DNA of 64,000 bases from Rhizobium sp. BK316 (lineage in GTDB: Bacteria > Pseudomonadota > Alphaproteobacteria > Rhizobiales > Rhizobiaceae). Position 1 is the first letter of the stretch, and every line of letters starts with the position of its first letter. Location of the stretch: positions 1-64,000 of the forward strand of contig NZ_JACHZR010000009.1 in the NCBI RefSeq assembly GCF_014193695.1, written 5' to 3'. The position numbers were made by a program, and so were the translations under genes. Under the pieces are notes generated by a model. That model ran no database searches. It saw nothing but the letters and a program-made list of their open reading frames with translations, and was not told where the DNA came from. This document shows positions 9,548 through 18,366 of this stretch, in pieces.

Positions 9548-9808
9548 TGTCTGGCCTTTCCGTCACGGACGCATGTTCCCCGGCAACCACGCCCGAGCGA
9601 TCGGACCAAGGTTTTCGAACCCGAGACGGAAGTCCCTTTGCCTCCGTTTTGAAGACCCTGCCGGGGAGGATCGCTGGAGGTTGGGCGCAGGCCACGCCTG
9701 ACGAGAAAGATGTCGATGCCGTGGCGATTCGTCAATCTGGGGAGGGGCCGCAATGTGGGCTTCGAAACGCGGCAGGTGATCCGCCGCGTTTCGGTTCCTT
9801 ACGTGGGG

Positions 9809-10687
9809 TCAGGCGCCTTTCGCTGCGGCAATGCCGTCGAGTTGCGCCATCACCTCGGGCGACAGTTCGATCTCGGCCACTGCGAGATTTTCCCTGAGGT
9901 GGCCGCGCGAGGACGTACCGGGGATCAGGAGGATGTTCGGTGCGCGCTTCAGGAGCCAGGCGAGTGCCACCTGCAGAGGTGTGGCATCGAGGCGGGTGGC
10001 GACATCTGAGAGCGTCGAGGACTGCAGGGGCGAGAAGCCGCCGAGCGGGAAGAAGGGCACGTAGGCGGTGCCTTCGGCGGCAAGCTTGTCGATCAGCGCG
10101 TCATCGTCGCGGTTGGCGAGGTTGTACTGGTTCTGGACGCAGACGATCTCCGTGATCCTGCGGCCGTCATCCACCTGTTTTGCCGTGGCATTCGACAGGC
10201 CGATATGCTTGATCAGGCCCTGCTGCTGCAACTCGGCGAGAACCGTGAGTGGCGCTTCGAGCGAGCCTTCGGCCGGGCCGTGCACATCGAACATGGCGCG
10301 CAGGTTGACCACCTCGATCACATCGAGGCCGAGGTTTTTCAGGTTGCTGTGGATCGCAGCGGTCAGCTCTGCCTTGGAGAAGGCCGGGTTCCAGGAGGCG
10401 TCGGACCCACGCAGCGCGCCGACCTTGGTGACGATGACGAGATCGTCCTTATAGGGGTGCAGCGCTTCCCTGATGATCTCATTGGTGACGAAGGGTCCAT
10501 AAAAATCGCTGGTGTCGATGTGGTTGACGCCGCTTTCGACCGCCTCGCGCAGAACGGCGATGGCTTCGTCTCGATCGCGCGGCGGGCCGAAGACACCCTT
10601 GCCGGCGAGCTGCATCGCGCCATAGCCGAGCCGCTTGACCGTGCGGTCGCCGAGCTTGAAGGTTCCGGATTTTTCGACAGTAGACAT
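9809..10687 (-). CDS. aldo/keto reductase
   Basis: 292 residues, a full-length TIM-barrel NADPH-dependent oxidoreductase. Catalytic residues visible are D58 and Y63 in HIDTSDFYG and K88 in VIVTKVG. The usual catalytic-His strand reads VVNLRAM (Asn in place of His), as I recall for the YdbC-like branch of this family. The GLSN motif (HIGLSNATAKQV) and the C-terminal IPGTSSRGHLREN nucleotide-binding segment are present. GGAGATGAG precedes the ATG. It is divergent from a LysR gene across a 116-nt region containing a palindrome, the classical arrangement for control by that regulator. It probably reduces aldehydes or ketones; the substrate is unknown. Confidence 0.88.
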   Translation of the reverse strand: MSTVEKSGTFKLGDRTVKRLGYGAMQLAGKGVFGPPRDRDEAIAVLREAVESGVNHIDTSDFYGPFVTNEIIREALHPYKDDLVIVTKVGALRGSDASWNPAFSKAELTAAIHSNLKNLGLDVIEVVNLRAMFDVHGPAEGSLEAPLTVLAELQQQGLIKHIGLSNATAKQVDDGRRITEIVCVQNQYNLANRDDDALIDKLAAEGTAYVPFFPLGGFSPLQSSTLSDVATRLDATPLQVALAWLLKRAPNILLIPGTSSRGHLRENLAVAEIELSPEVMAQLDGIAAAKGA

Positions 10688-10757
10688 GAAATCTCATCTC
10701 CGATTGAAAGCCAAGGAGGAGATAGGCCCGTATCGCTATTCGGACAATCGGCTATAA

Positions 10758-10776
10758 TCCGGACGGGCTGTCCGGA
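10758..10776. promoter_or_regulatory. inverted repeat, candidate LysR operator
   Basis: The sequence is TCCGGAC, five bases, then GTCCGGA: a perfect 7-bp inverted repeat midway between the divergent aldo/keto reductase and LysR genes. A related half-site (TTCGGAC, 10739-10745) lies 18-20 nt away. Spacing and symmetry fit LysR-type binding (T-N11-A-like boxes), so it probably controls both genes. Confidence 0.6.
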
Positions 10777-10803
10777 ATACAGGACAATGAACGGGGTGGG
10801 ACT

Positions 10804-11721
10804 ATGAAACAGGGTGTGCCCGAGATCAGCGATGTCAGCGCCTTTCTCGCCGTCGCAAGGGCCGGTGGTTTTCGCGAGGCGGCGCGGATGAGCCGTATGA
10901 GTTCGTCGGCACTCAGCGATGCGGTGCGCCGGCTCGAGGCGGAACTTGGTGTCAGGCTCTTCAACCGCACGACGCGCAGCGTGGTGCCGACCGAGGCCGG
11001 CCGCGGCTTGATGGAGCGGCTGGGTCCTGCCTTCGGCGAGATCGATGCGGCGCTCGATTTCGTCAAGGATTTTCGCGACCGGCCGGCCGGCTCGCTGAAG
11101 CTCAATGTGCCTGTCAGCGCCGCAAGGCTGGTGCTGCCGCGCATCGTGCCGGCGTTTCTGAAAGCCTATCCCGACATCCGCCTCGAAATCGTCACCGAAG
11201 AGAATTTCGTCGATATCATCGCCGCCGGCTGCGATGCCGGCATTCGATACGACGAGCGGCTGGAGCAGGACATGATCGCCGTGCCGATCGGCCCACGCCG
11301 CCAGCGTTTTGCCGGTGGTGCATCCTCAGCCTATCTCGCCGAACACGGGCGGCCGGATCATCCGCGCGATCTGCTCGAGCATGCCTGCATCCGCGGGCGC
11401 TTTGCCGGTCGCGCCATCCCGGTCTGGGAATTCGAGCGCAATGGCGAGATCGTCAGGGTCGATCCGCCGAGCCCGCTGATCGTCCAGAATGGCGGCGGCA
11501 CGGATCTCGCCGTCGATGCGGCCATTGCCGGAACCGGCGTCGTCTTCACTTTCGAGGATTGGCTCAGGCCTTATTTTGCAAGTGGCGCGCTGGAGCCGGT
11601 GCTGGAGGGCTGGTGGGAGAGCTTTTCCGGCCCCTTCCTCTATTATCCCGGCCGGCGGCTGGTGCCGGCGCCGCTGCGCGCCTTCATCGATTTCATCAAG
11701 GCTATGCCGCGAGGGGGGTGA
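10804..11721 (+). CDS. LysR-family transcriptional regulator
   Basis: 305 residues. The N-terminal winged helix covers residues ~7-66 (VSAFLAVARAGGFREAARMSRMSSSALSDAVRRLEAELGVRLFNRTTRSVVPTEAG, all in order). It is followed by a periplasmic-binding-fold effector domain (~90-295) with the family's RLVLPRIVPAFLKAYPDIRLEI strand. It is divergent from the aldo/keto reductase and probably regulates it and itself through the palindrome at 10758-10776. The effector is unknown. The C-terminal FIDFIKAMPRGG end is normal for the family. Confidence 0.92.
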   Translation: MKQGVPEISDVSAFLAVARAGGFREAARMSRMSSSALSDAVRRLEAELGVRLFNRTTRSVVPTEAGRGLMERLGPAFGEIDAALDFVKDFRDRPAGSLKLNVPVSAARLVLPRIVPAFLKAYPDIRLEIVTEENFVDIIAAGCDAGIRYDERLEQDMIAVPIGPRRQRFAGGASSAYLAEHGRPDHPRDLLEHACIRGRFAGRAIPVWEFERNGEIVRVDPPSPLIVQNGGGTDLAVDAAIAGTGVVFTFEDWLRPYFASGALEPVLEGWWESFSGPFLYYPGRRLVPAPLRAFIDFIKAMPRGG

Positions 11722-11834
11722 GCGGAGATCGCCGGCGCGCAACGTGGTAGAGTGGGTGCCGGCGATGCCTTCGCCGCATCGCCGTCATCATCATCATCAA
11801 CACCATCGTCGTGACGATGGGAAGGGGGAAGATC

Positions 11835-12506
11835 ATGAGCAGCGCAAGCACTATGACCGGCAACGGCACCAGCGAGATGAAGCTGGAGATCATTGTCGTA
11901 CCCGTTTCGGATGTCGACCGGGCCAAGGCATTTTACGGCGGGCTCGGCTGGCGCCTCGATGCCGATTATTCCTCAGGCGATGACTATCGGGTGATCCAGT
12001 TCACCCCTCCGGGCTCGAAAGCATCCGTCATCTTCGGGAAGAACGTGACACCGGCAGCGCCCGGCTCCGCGCAGGGCCTCTATCTCATCGTGTCCGACAT
12101 AGAGACCGCCCGCAAGGAGCTACGCGAGCGCGGCGTCGAGGTCAGCGAGGCCTTTCATCCCGAAGGTGAAGTCTATAGCGGCCCTGACGTGCCCTATCTT
12201 TTCGGCCGGCGTCGGGTCAGCGGCCGCGATCCGGACCGAGGCAGCTACCGTTCCTTCGCGGCCTTCAGCGACCCTGACGGCAATGGCTGGCTCTTCCAGG
12301 AAATCACCGCCCGGCTGCCCGGCCGCATCACCTCCGACCTCGCCGCCTTCGGCACGGCGAAGGACCTCGCCGCGGGATTGCGCCGGGCGGCCGAGGCGCA
12401 TGGAGAGCATGAGAAGCGCAATGGTGGAAAGCACGACGAGAACTGGCCGGACTGGTATGCGGAATACATGATGGCCGAGCAGACGGGCAGGCCGTTGCCG
12501 CTGTGA
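11835..12506 (+). CDS. VOC-family (glyoxalase/bleomycin resistance-like) protein
   Basis: 223 residues. One vicinal-oxygen-chelate domain of two beta-alpha-beta-beta-beta units occupies residues ~12-165: EIIVVPVSDVDRAKAFYGGLGW is the opening unit and SFAAFSDPDGNGWLFQEIT the closing one. An extra C-terminal tail follows (ENWPDWYAEYMMAEQTGR), seen in one VOC subgroup. The ATG at 11835 is chosen because AAGGGGGAAG precedes it; the frame is open for 8 further codons. The opening metal-site His is not obvious, so metal binding is uncertain. It lies downstream of the LysR gene on the same strand, 113 nt away. The substrate is unknown. Confidence 0.82.
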   Translation: MSSASTMTGNGTSEMKLEIIVVPVSDVDRAKAFYGGLGWRLDADYSSGDDYRVIQFTPPGSKASVIFGKNVTPAAPGSAQGLYLIVSDIETARKELRERGVEVSEAFHPEGEVYSGPDVPYLFGRRRVSGRDPDRGSYRSFAAFSDPDGNGWLFQEITARLPGRITSDLAAFGTAKDLAAGLRRAAEAHGEHEKRNGGKHDENWPDWYAEYMMAEQTGRPLPL

Positions 12507-12570
12507 GATGATTGCCAAGCGGGGCCGGCGGGATGGGCTGGTCCCGCTGGCTATTTTACGTGAACCCGCG

Positions 12571-12984
12571 TCAGATAGGCTCGATCTGGGCCGCCCATTT
12601 CCAGAGGTCGTCCATCTGGTTCGGCGGAATGCCCATGGCTGCCGCGAGCAGATCGATGCGGGAGTCTTCACGGGAATATTCCTGGGCATCCTCGATCATG
12701 ATCCGAACGGTTTCCTTGTCTTTCCCAGACATGCCGGCCATGTCGTTGACGGTGGAGAGAACATCGGTCTTGAAAATCGGCGGTTCAAGCTCGAGCGCGG
12801 CGAGCCAGAGCTGCCATTTTTTGAGAGGGGGGAAGGCATCTTCGAGGCCGAAGGGGTCGCGGAGGAATTTGGCAATCAATGGATCCTGGTCGTCGCGAGG
12901 AGTGAGCGAAAGCCCAATCTGATCGCAGGCATAAATTCCCCTAATATTCCCATCATTATCTCGGTCAACGTAAACTATGGTCAT
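12571..12984 (-). CDS. putative tail fibre assembly chaperone
   Basis: 137 residues, acidic. It begins with a strand MTIVYVDRDNDGNIRGIYACDQIG, followed by helices (WQLWLAALELEPP, KETVRIMIEDAQEYSRED, GIPPNQMDDLWKWAAQIEPI). Its start overlaps the end of the tail fibre gene by 4 nt (ATGA), the usual coupling of a fibre and its dedicated chaperone. The C-terminus resembles those of small fibre-assembly proteins of rhizobial phages. Family membership is inferred mainly from context; the sequence match alone is weak. Confidence 0.55.
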   Translation of the reverse strand: MTIVYVDRDNDGNIRGIYACDQIGLSLTPRDDQDPLIAKFLRDPFGLEDAFPPLKKWQLWLAALELEPPIFKTDVLSTVNDMAGMSGKDKETVRIMIEDAQEYSREDSRIDLLAAAMGIPPNQMDDLWKWAAQIEPI

Positions 12985-14600
12985 CCCAGTAGCCTCTTGC
13001 AGGTGTAGTCAGTCCATCCGGATGATGAAATGCTGATGTTAATGCTGCCGCCCGCGCTTGACCCCACAAGGCGAAAGGTCCCATCAGTTCGGGTGTGGAT
13101 GTCCCATGTATCGGTGATGGCGATAGTGCCGGTCCCGTTGTTGGCTTGAACGAGCAGTTCGCTCTCCCCCACTGCGTCAGCAGCCGTCGCAACACCGCCT
13201 TTGAGGGTAATAACGCCGTTATTACTGTTGGCGACGATGCTGCTGTTTGCTCGCCCCAGGACCGGAACACCGACAGGCCAGAAGGCAAACCTCATGTTGT
13301 CGTTCGTGAAGGCAGCCGAGGTATTAACCTCGTTTGATGCGACTGTCTGGACGAAGTTCCCGGTTTGTTTGAACCGGTGGATTTGCGCGCTGGCATTGGT
13401 CAATAGGATGCCCACACGACTACCAGAGAGTAGCTCCCAGCCCGTTAGGTTGGTCAACGACACGCCCCCTTCTATAGCGCTAAGAGAGGCCACAAAGTCG
13501 GTAGCACCCGTGTCGAGGTTCCTGATGGCGTATATGAAATAGGTCTTGGAGGCTTGCACCACGCCTGTGTCGAGGAAACCGGTGCCGGTACCAAAGGTGG
13601 CCGAAAGCTGCCTCGTGGTATCAACCGTAGTAGCGTGCCTCTTGCCACCAAAGAAACCGACGCCGGGACCAATCGAGATGGACGTGGTGCTGGCCCAGGC
13701 CGGGATGAACCCGACCATGAAGTCCAGGTCCAGCGCCCGGGCCACATATTTGACGATGCTGCCCGCCAGAACCTTTCTCAGTCCCCAGCCTGCCGCATTG
13801 TCGGCAATGGCGAATTCGTCTGTATCCATGATGTCGCTTTTTGCCGCTGCGCCGTGCAGCCAGCCGGCGAGAGTATTGGCAACGGTGTCGTAGATTGCCA
13901 GCGTCTTCCGATACCAATGAAAGGCGGAAAACAGCCCGCCCGAACCTGGAACCGCAACATCTTCCGGATTCGTCGCGTAAGCGGTCGCAACCCCGGCGTT
14001 GGCATTTGCGTCCGCGGCCGACTGCGCGGCTTCCGCGGCCTTCTGCTGGGTGGTCTGCGTCAAGCTGGCAACATCGGGAATGTCATCGGCAAGATCGGCC
14101 ACAGCCTCCAGATAGTGCGAGACAGCGGCAACAGCCTCCAGCGCATCGCCTTTGTTGCTCAACGCCAGAACATCTGCGATGAGTTTGTCGATCGTCGCCG
14201 AATCGAAGGACGGCGGAATGGTTATGGCGCGGGCCGCCCGTTCCTTCAGTTGCTGAAGCCGCATCACGATCAGGTCGAGCGCCTGCTCGACGGTCTCGGC
14301 ATAATACGCGCCCTGGTTTTCCAGGTCGGTTTCCTGGGTGAAGGGCACGTCCAGCAGCAGGGTTATCCGGCTGCCTTCGGCCGGGGCAGGGGTGATGAGC
14401 GCGCTGCCGCCGCCATCGTTGCCAATTCCGGTCACGGTGTAATCGGCATCGAGCATCAGGATTGAATCCGTGCCCGAGGAATCCGTGTGGATCACCTGCA
14501 GATGCTGGGGTTCAAGGATCTTGAACTTGTATTCGAAGGCCGTCGTTATGCCGTTTGCGTCATAAGGGCCGGATCGATTTACTTCACTCGATATGGTCAT
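12981..14600 (-). CDS. podovirus tail fibre protein
   Basis: 539 residues. Residues 1-~130 form a T7 gp17-like N-terminal tail-binding domain: YDANGITTAFEYKFKILEPQHLQVI, DADYTVTGIGNDGGGSALIT, then EQALDLIVMRLQQLKERAARAI. A short Ala-rich coiled stalk follows (QQKAAEAAQSAADANANAG), and then a beta-rich receptor-binding region full of G, S, T and N. The MTISSE start (14600) is preferred over the upstream ATG because AAGG lies ~9 nt before it and it matches the usual fibre N-terminus. It is coupled to the chaperone gene downstream. Adjacent plus-strand sugar-modifying genes suggest a link to surface polysaccharide recognition. Confidence 0.82.
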   Translation of the reverse strand: MTISSEVNRSGPYDANGITTAFEYKFKILEPQHLQVIHTDSSGTDSILMLDADYTVTGIGNDGGGSALITPAPAEGSRITLLLDVPFTQETDLENQGAYYAETVEQALDLIVMRLQQLKERAARAITIPPSFDSATIDKLIADVLALSNKGDALEAVAAVSHYLEAVADLADDIPDVASLTQTTQQKAAEAAQSAADANANAGVATAYATNPEDVAVPGSGGLFSAFHWYRKTLAIYDTVANTLAGWLHGAAAKSDIMDTDEFAIADNAAGWGLRKVLAGSIVKYVARALDLDFMVGFIPAWASTTSISIGPGVGFFGGKRHATTVDTTRQLSATFGTGTGFLDTGVVQASKTYFIYAIRNLDTGATDFVASLSAIEGGVSLTNLTGWELLSGSRVGILLTNASAQIHRFKQTGNFVQTVASNEVNTSAAFTNDNMRFAFWPVGVPVLGRANSSIVANSNNGVITLKGGVATAADAVGESELLVQANNGTGTIAITDTWDIHTRTDGTFRLVGSSAGGSINISISSSGWTDYTCKRLLG

Positions 14601-14898
14601 GTCGTTGTGCCTTATTTTTTTGCCGATCATGGGCGTAAAAAGGTTGTTTACCTGACCTGCCGAAAACGCAGCGCGGCGGGCAAGCGCTTAAAGATGGAAG
14701 CAGGGCGACGGATCGTTGGAGTAGCAAGCCGACTCTGAATGAGGGGCAAGATCGAACGGACGGGGCCAAGCGCTGTCGTCGAACAATCGTAAAGGGCATA
14801 CTCGATTTTACTTCTAAGATGCCAGCGCCAGTTCAACCCATGATGGGTCTGGCAGTTCTGGTAATAGCTAACTCGTCAGGCTGAAAGCACCTTTCCCG

Positions 14899-15468
14899 AT
14901 GGGAGCGCGTGCGACAAAAGACAGAGCATCCTATAGAAATCGAGGCGGCATCATTCAGAAGCTGGTGACCGCTTATAAACGGGCTCGCTATTTCACCAGG
15001 GCGGGTAGAAACTTGGTCGTGAAGCGTCGCGCGGAGTTCCTGATAGTTGAGCATGCAGTCTTGGAGGTTGGGGATAATGTCACGATCCAGGACTATTCTT
15101 TCTTCCAACTCACAATGCCGGAGCCAAAGGTATTTATCGGTGACAATACGGTCATAGGCCGACGAAACATTGTCACGGCAAAGAACCTCATTCGCATCGG
15201 AAGCGATGTATTGATCGGATCAGATGTCCAGATCACCGATCACAGCCACGGCACAAAACGCGATACTCTAATGCGCCTGCAGCGGGCAGACATCGGCTTC
15301 GTAGAGATTGGAGACGATGTCTGGATTGGAGTGGGGGCAAAGATTCTGATGAACGTAACGATAGGAAAAGGTGCTGTAATCGGCGCCAATTCTGTCGTGA
15401 TATCCGATATCCCGGAATACGCGATTGCTGTTGGCTCACCTGCGAAGGTCGTCAAATATCGAACCTAA
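14899..15468 (+). CDS. left-handed beta-helix O-acetyltransferase (hexapeptide repeat)
   Basis: About 189 residues. An N-terminal helix (IIQKLVTAYKRARYFTRAG) precedes hexapeptide turns (VFIGDN TVIGRR, LIRIGSDVLIGSDV, VEIGDDVWIGVGAKILMNVTIGKGAVIGANSVV). ITDHSHG carries the catalytic-type histidine, and the protein ends with the typical AVGSPAKVVKYRT. Such enzymes transfer acetyl groups from acetyl-CoA to sugars of LPS or exopolysaccharide. Base composition is more AT-rich than the flanks. It stands between the tail fibre gene and a frameshifted methyltransferase on the same strand, so a phage-carried surface-modification role is plausible. The start has no strong ribosome site; an internal start is possible. 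Confidence 0.8.
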   Translation: MGARATKDRASYRNRGGIIQKLVTAYKRARYFTRAGRNLVVKRRAEFLIVEHAVLEVGDNVTIQDYSFFQLTMPEPKVFIGDNTVIGRRNIVTAKNLIRIGSDVLIGSDVQITDHSHGTKRDTLMRLQRADIGFVEIGDDVWIGVGAKILMNVTIGKGAVIGANSVVISDIPEYAIAVGSPAKVVKYRT

Positions 15469-15657
15469 CTGCACGTCACGCGAGCCATTATTATGTCGCT
15501 ACTGCCCGGCAAGGCCGGCCACCGAGCCTTTCTGCTGAAACCTCCTGCCCAGCAATCGGATACTGGATCGACGTTTTGCCCATCCCAAGTCGAAATTGCC
15601 ATCTACCGTTGTGTTTTGGCGGTCTCGTGGATAGTAATACCTTCTGGTGGGTAGGGG

Positions 15658-16457
15658 ATGAACGTGGATTATAATAGGCACAACGCGGCTTCCGCATGGA
15701 AGCATCTGACGATCAGGCATCCGGATGTACTTGTGGTGGGGGCCAACACCGGCAACGATTGTTCCTATTTTGTCGAGTTTGGCGCCAAGGCGGTTTTGGG
15801 CCTCGATGTAATCGAAGAAGTCGGAAGCGAGTTCACGCACCCGAAAGTAAAATATCTCTGCGAGAGCGCGGAAGACATGCGTTCGATCGCAGATGAATCC
15901 TTCGATCTGGTGTACTGCTATGCGACGATGGAACACGTCCCCAACGTGGAGGCGGCGTTCTCCGAAATGGCGCGAGTGGTGCGCAAGGGCGGCATCATAT
16001 ATTCCCTCGCATCCCCGCTTTGGCAGTCGCCCGGCGGCCACCATATGGTGAGTTCCTCAAATGGCCCTGGATCCACCTTGTGAAGTCTCCCGACGAGATT
16101 GCCGAGATAGCGATCAATAACAATCTCTACCCCACAGAAGAGCGTGCCAGGGCGAAGGTCGCGTACATGCTCAATCCGTCCTTTTTCAATATGCGCCCCT
16201 CAACGGATTACATTGAGGCCTGTGCGAAGCTCGCAGGCTTGCGCGTTCTTCGAAATGAAATCCTGAAGGAAGATGCGAGTTTGCTACGCCACCCATTTGG
16301 GGCCGCAGCTGTAGCGAGGGGCATGTCTCAAGAGAACTTGCTCGACGTAACCCACCAATTGATAGCTCGGAAAAGAGGCTCCGGCAGCATGGCATCGGTC
16401 GTTTTCGACACTGCATATCTTCTGAAGCAGAGGCTTTCCCAGTTGGTTAGACATTGA
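15658..16457 (+). pseudogene. SAM-dependent methyltransferase, frameshifted
   Basis: The first frame (15658-16083) gives a class I methyltransferase: DVLVVGANTGND (SAM-binding motif I), GLDVIEE, FDLVYCYATMEHVPN and FSEMARVVRKGGIIYSLASPLWQSPGGHHM, then runs into an unrelated tail and stop. The expected continuation (GEFLKWPWIHLVKSPDEIAEIA and ~120 more residues to 16457) is found in another frame. The break lies near 16040-16052; inserting one base there would restore a ~266-residue protein. It may be a true pseudogene, a sequencing error or a -1 frameshift product. The RSGSGSM...LLKQRLSQLV end and motif I resemble methyltransferases of polysaccharide clusters. It pairs with the upstream acetyltransferase. 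Confidence 0.75.
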
Positions 16458-16647
16458 ATTGACCGGGAGATCCGGCGAGTAAGAGGGATCGCGCGTCTGC
16501 TGCTCATATCTTTCGATGATGCGATTTCGGGTGATATCAGCCTGCCATCATCTGACAAATCCTACAGCCTGCCATACAACCACACATCGCTTCTGGATTG
16601 TATGCAAAACCTGACATAAAACAGGGAGGTGCAGCATTCGGCATGGT

Positions 16648-18324
16648 GTGAGGGCAATGATGCGATATCAGGCGATCGTTTCCGTCAGGCCGCTTTCGTG
16701 GCCGGGGCTTTTCTTCGCGCTGCTTTGCCTGTGCCTGTCGCTGACGCCGAGCCTGATGCCGCGGTCTTGGTTCGTGCAGGGTGCCCTGTCGGGTACGAGC
16801 GCTGCGGTCGGTTATTTCTGCGGTGTCGTCCTGCAATGGCTCTGGATCTATCTCGAGATCCCGTCGTTCCGGTTCAGCCCCGGATGGATAGTGCGATCGG
16901 CCGCGGTCATAACCGGCGTATTGATCGCGGCGTTTTTCGTGTGGCAGGCGTCATCCTGGCAGAATTCGGTCCGGGCGCTGATGCAGCTTCCGCCCAATGC
17001 CACGATCGAGCCCTTCCTGCTGATCCTCACCGCAGCCGTGGTCTTCGTCCTGCTCGTCGCGATCGGCCGGCTTTTCAAGATGATGGTGCTTGCGAGTTAT
17101 GAACGCGCCAGCCGTATCGTTCCAAGGCGGATCGCCGCCCTTGCCGCCATCCTGATTTCGGCCTTTGCCTTCTGGACTGTCGTCGACGGTGTGCTGTTCC
17201 ATGTCGCGCTGCGCGTCGTCGATTCCTCCTTCCGGGAGGCCGATGCGCTGATTGATGACGATACGCCGATGCCTGAAGACCCGGCCAAAACGGGAAGTGC
17301 GGTCTCGCTCGTCAATTGGGAGGAGCTCGGACGACGCGGCCGTCATTTCATCACCTCTGGCCCGACGCGTGAGCAGATTGGCGCATTCCTGAACTCTCCC
17401 GTAAAGGATCCGATCCGGGTCTATGTCGGCCTCAACAGCGCAGACAGTGCGGAGGCGCGCGCAAGCCTGGCGCTTGCCGAACTTAAGCGCCAGGGCGCAT
17501 TCGAGCGAACTTCCCTGATCGTCGTCGTACCGACGGGAACCGGCTGGGTCGATCCGGAAGCGCTGGATACGGTCGAATATCTGCTGCGCGGCGATGTCGC
17601 CAGCGTCGCGATCCAATATTCCTATCTCAGCAGCTGGCTGTCACTGATGGTCGAGCCGGAATATGGGTCCGATACGGCAAGGGCGCTGTTTCGGGAGGTC
17701 TACGGCTATTGGCGCACGTTGCCGCGCGATCATCGCCCGAAACTCTATCTGCATGGCCTCAGCCTCGGGGCGCTGAATTCGCAATCGTCCGTCAATCTCT
17801 TCGAGGTGTTTGACGATCCGTTCCAGGGGGCGCTGTGGAGCGGGCCGCCCTTTGCGAGTGCCACGTGGTCCTATCTGACCGCAAATCGCAATCCGGGATC
17901 GCCGGCCTGGCTGCCGCAATTTCGCGATGGCAGCATGATCCGGTTTTCCAATCAGTGGACGTCTGCCACCACTGCCGGTGCCGCCTGGGGGCCGGTCCGC
18001 ATCGTCTTCCTGCAATATGCCAGCGACCCCGTAACCTTTTTCGACTGGCGGGCGCTCTATCGGGAGCCGGACTGGATGAAGGGGCAGCGCGGCCCCGACG
18101 TGTCACCGCATTTTCAATGGTTTCCGATCGTCACCGCCCTGCAGCTCGGCTTCGACGCCATGATCGCCACCACATCGCCCATGGGCTACGGCCATGTCTA
18201 TGCGCCGCAGCACTATATCGATGCCTGGTTGGCGGTCACGGAGCCGCCCGGCTGGTCGGCTGAGGAGATCGAGCGGCTGAAGCAGCATTTCGAGAGCGCT
18301 CCGCCGATCGAAGTGAGTGATTGA
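16648..18324 (+). CDS. membrane-anchored alpha/beta hydrolase (Abhydrolase_9 type)
   Basis: 558 residues. The N-terminal half has four or five membrane segments (~15-35, 45-60, 82-100, 122-144, 165-190). The C-terminal half is an alpha/beta hydrolase with nucleophile Ser in LHGLSLGAL, an acidic residue in LQYASDPVTFF and a His in MGYGHVYAPQHYIDAW. This two-part layout is that of a known alphaproteobacterial and actinobacterial membrane hydrolase family of unknown substrate. It is on the strand opposite to the phage genes on both sides and is not obviously phage-derived. It converges on the 845-residue virion gene, which ends 43 nt away. Confidence 0.85.
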   Translation: MRAMMRYQAIVSVRPLSWPGLFFALLCLCLSLTPSLMPRSWFVQGALSGTSAAVGYFCGVVLQWLWIYLEIPSFRFSPGWIVRSAAVITGVLIAAFFVWQASSWQNSVRALMQLPPNATIEPFLLILTAAVVFVLLVAIGRLFKMMVLASYERASRIVPRRIAALAAILISAFAFWTVVDGVLFHVALRVVDSSFREADALIDDDTPMPEDPAKTGSAVSLVNWEELGRRGRHFITSGPTREQIGAFLNSPVKDPIRVYVGLNSADSAEARASLALAELKRQGAFERTSLIVVVPTGTGWVDPEALDTVEYLLRGDVASVAIQYSYLSSWLSLMVEPEYGSDTARALFREVYGYWRTLPRDHRPKLYLHGLSLGALNSQSSVNLFEVFDDPFQGALWSGPPFASATWSYLTANRNPGSPAWLPQFRDGSMIRFSNQWTSATTAGAAWGPVRIVFLQYASDPVTFFDWRALYREPDWMKGQRGPDVSPHFQWFPIVTALQLGFDAMIATTSPMGYGHVYAPQHYIDAWLAVTEPPGWSAEEIERLKQHFESAPPIEVSD

Positions 18325-18366
18325 TCGAGACCGGTCATGGCTCGAGGTTTTTCCTGACGCATCAGG

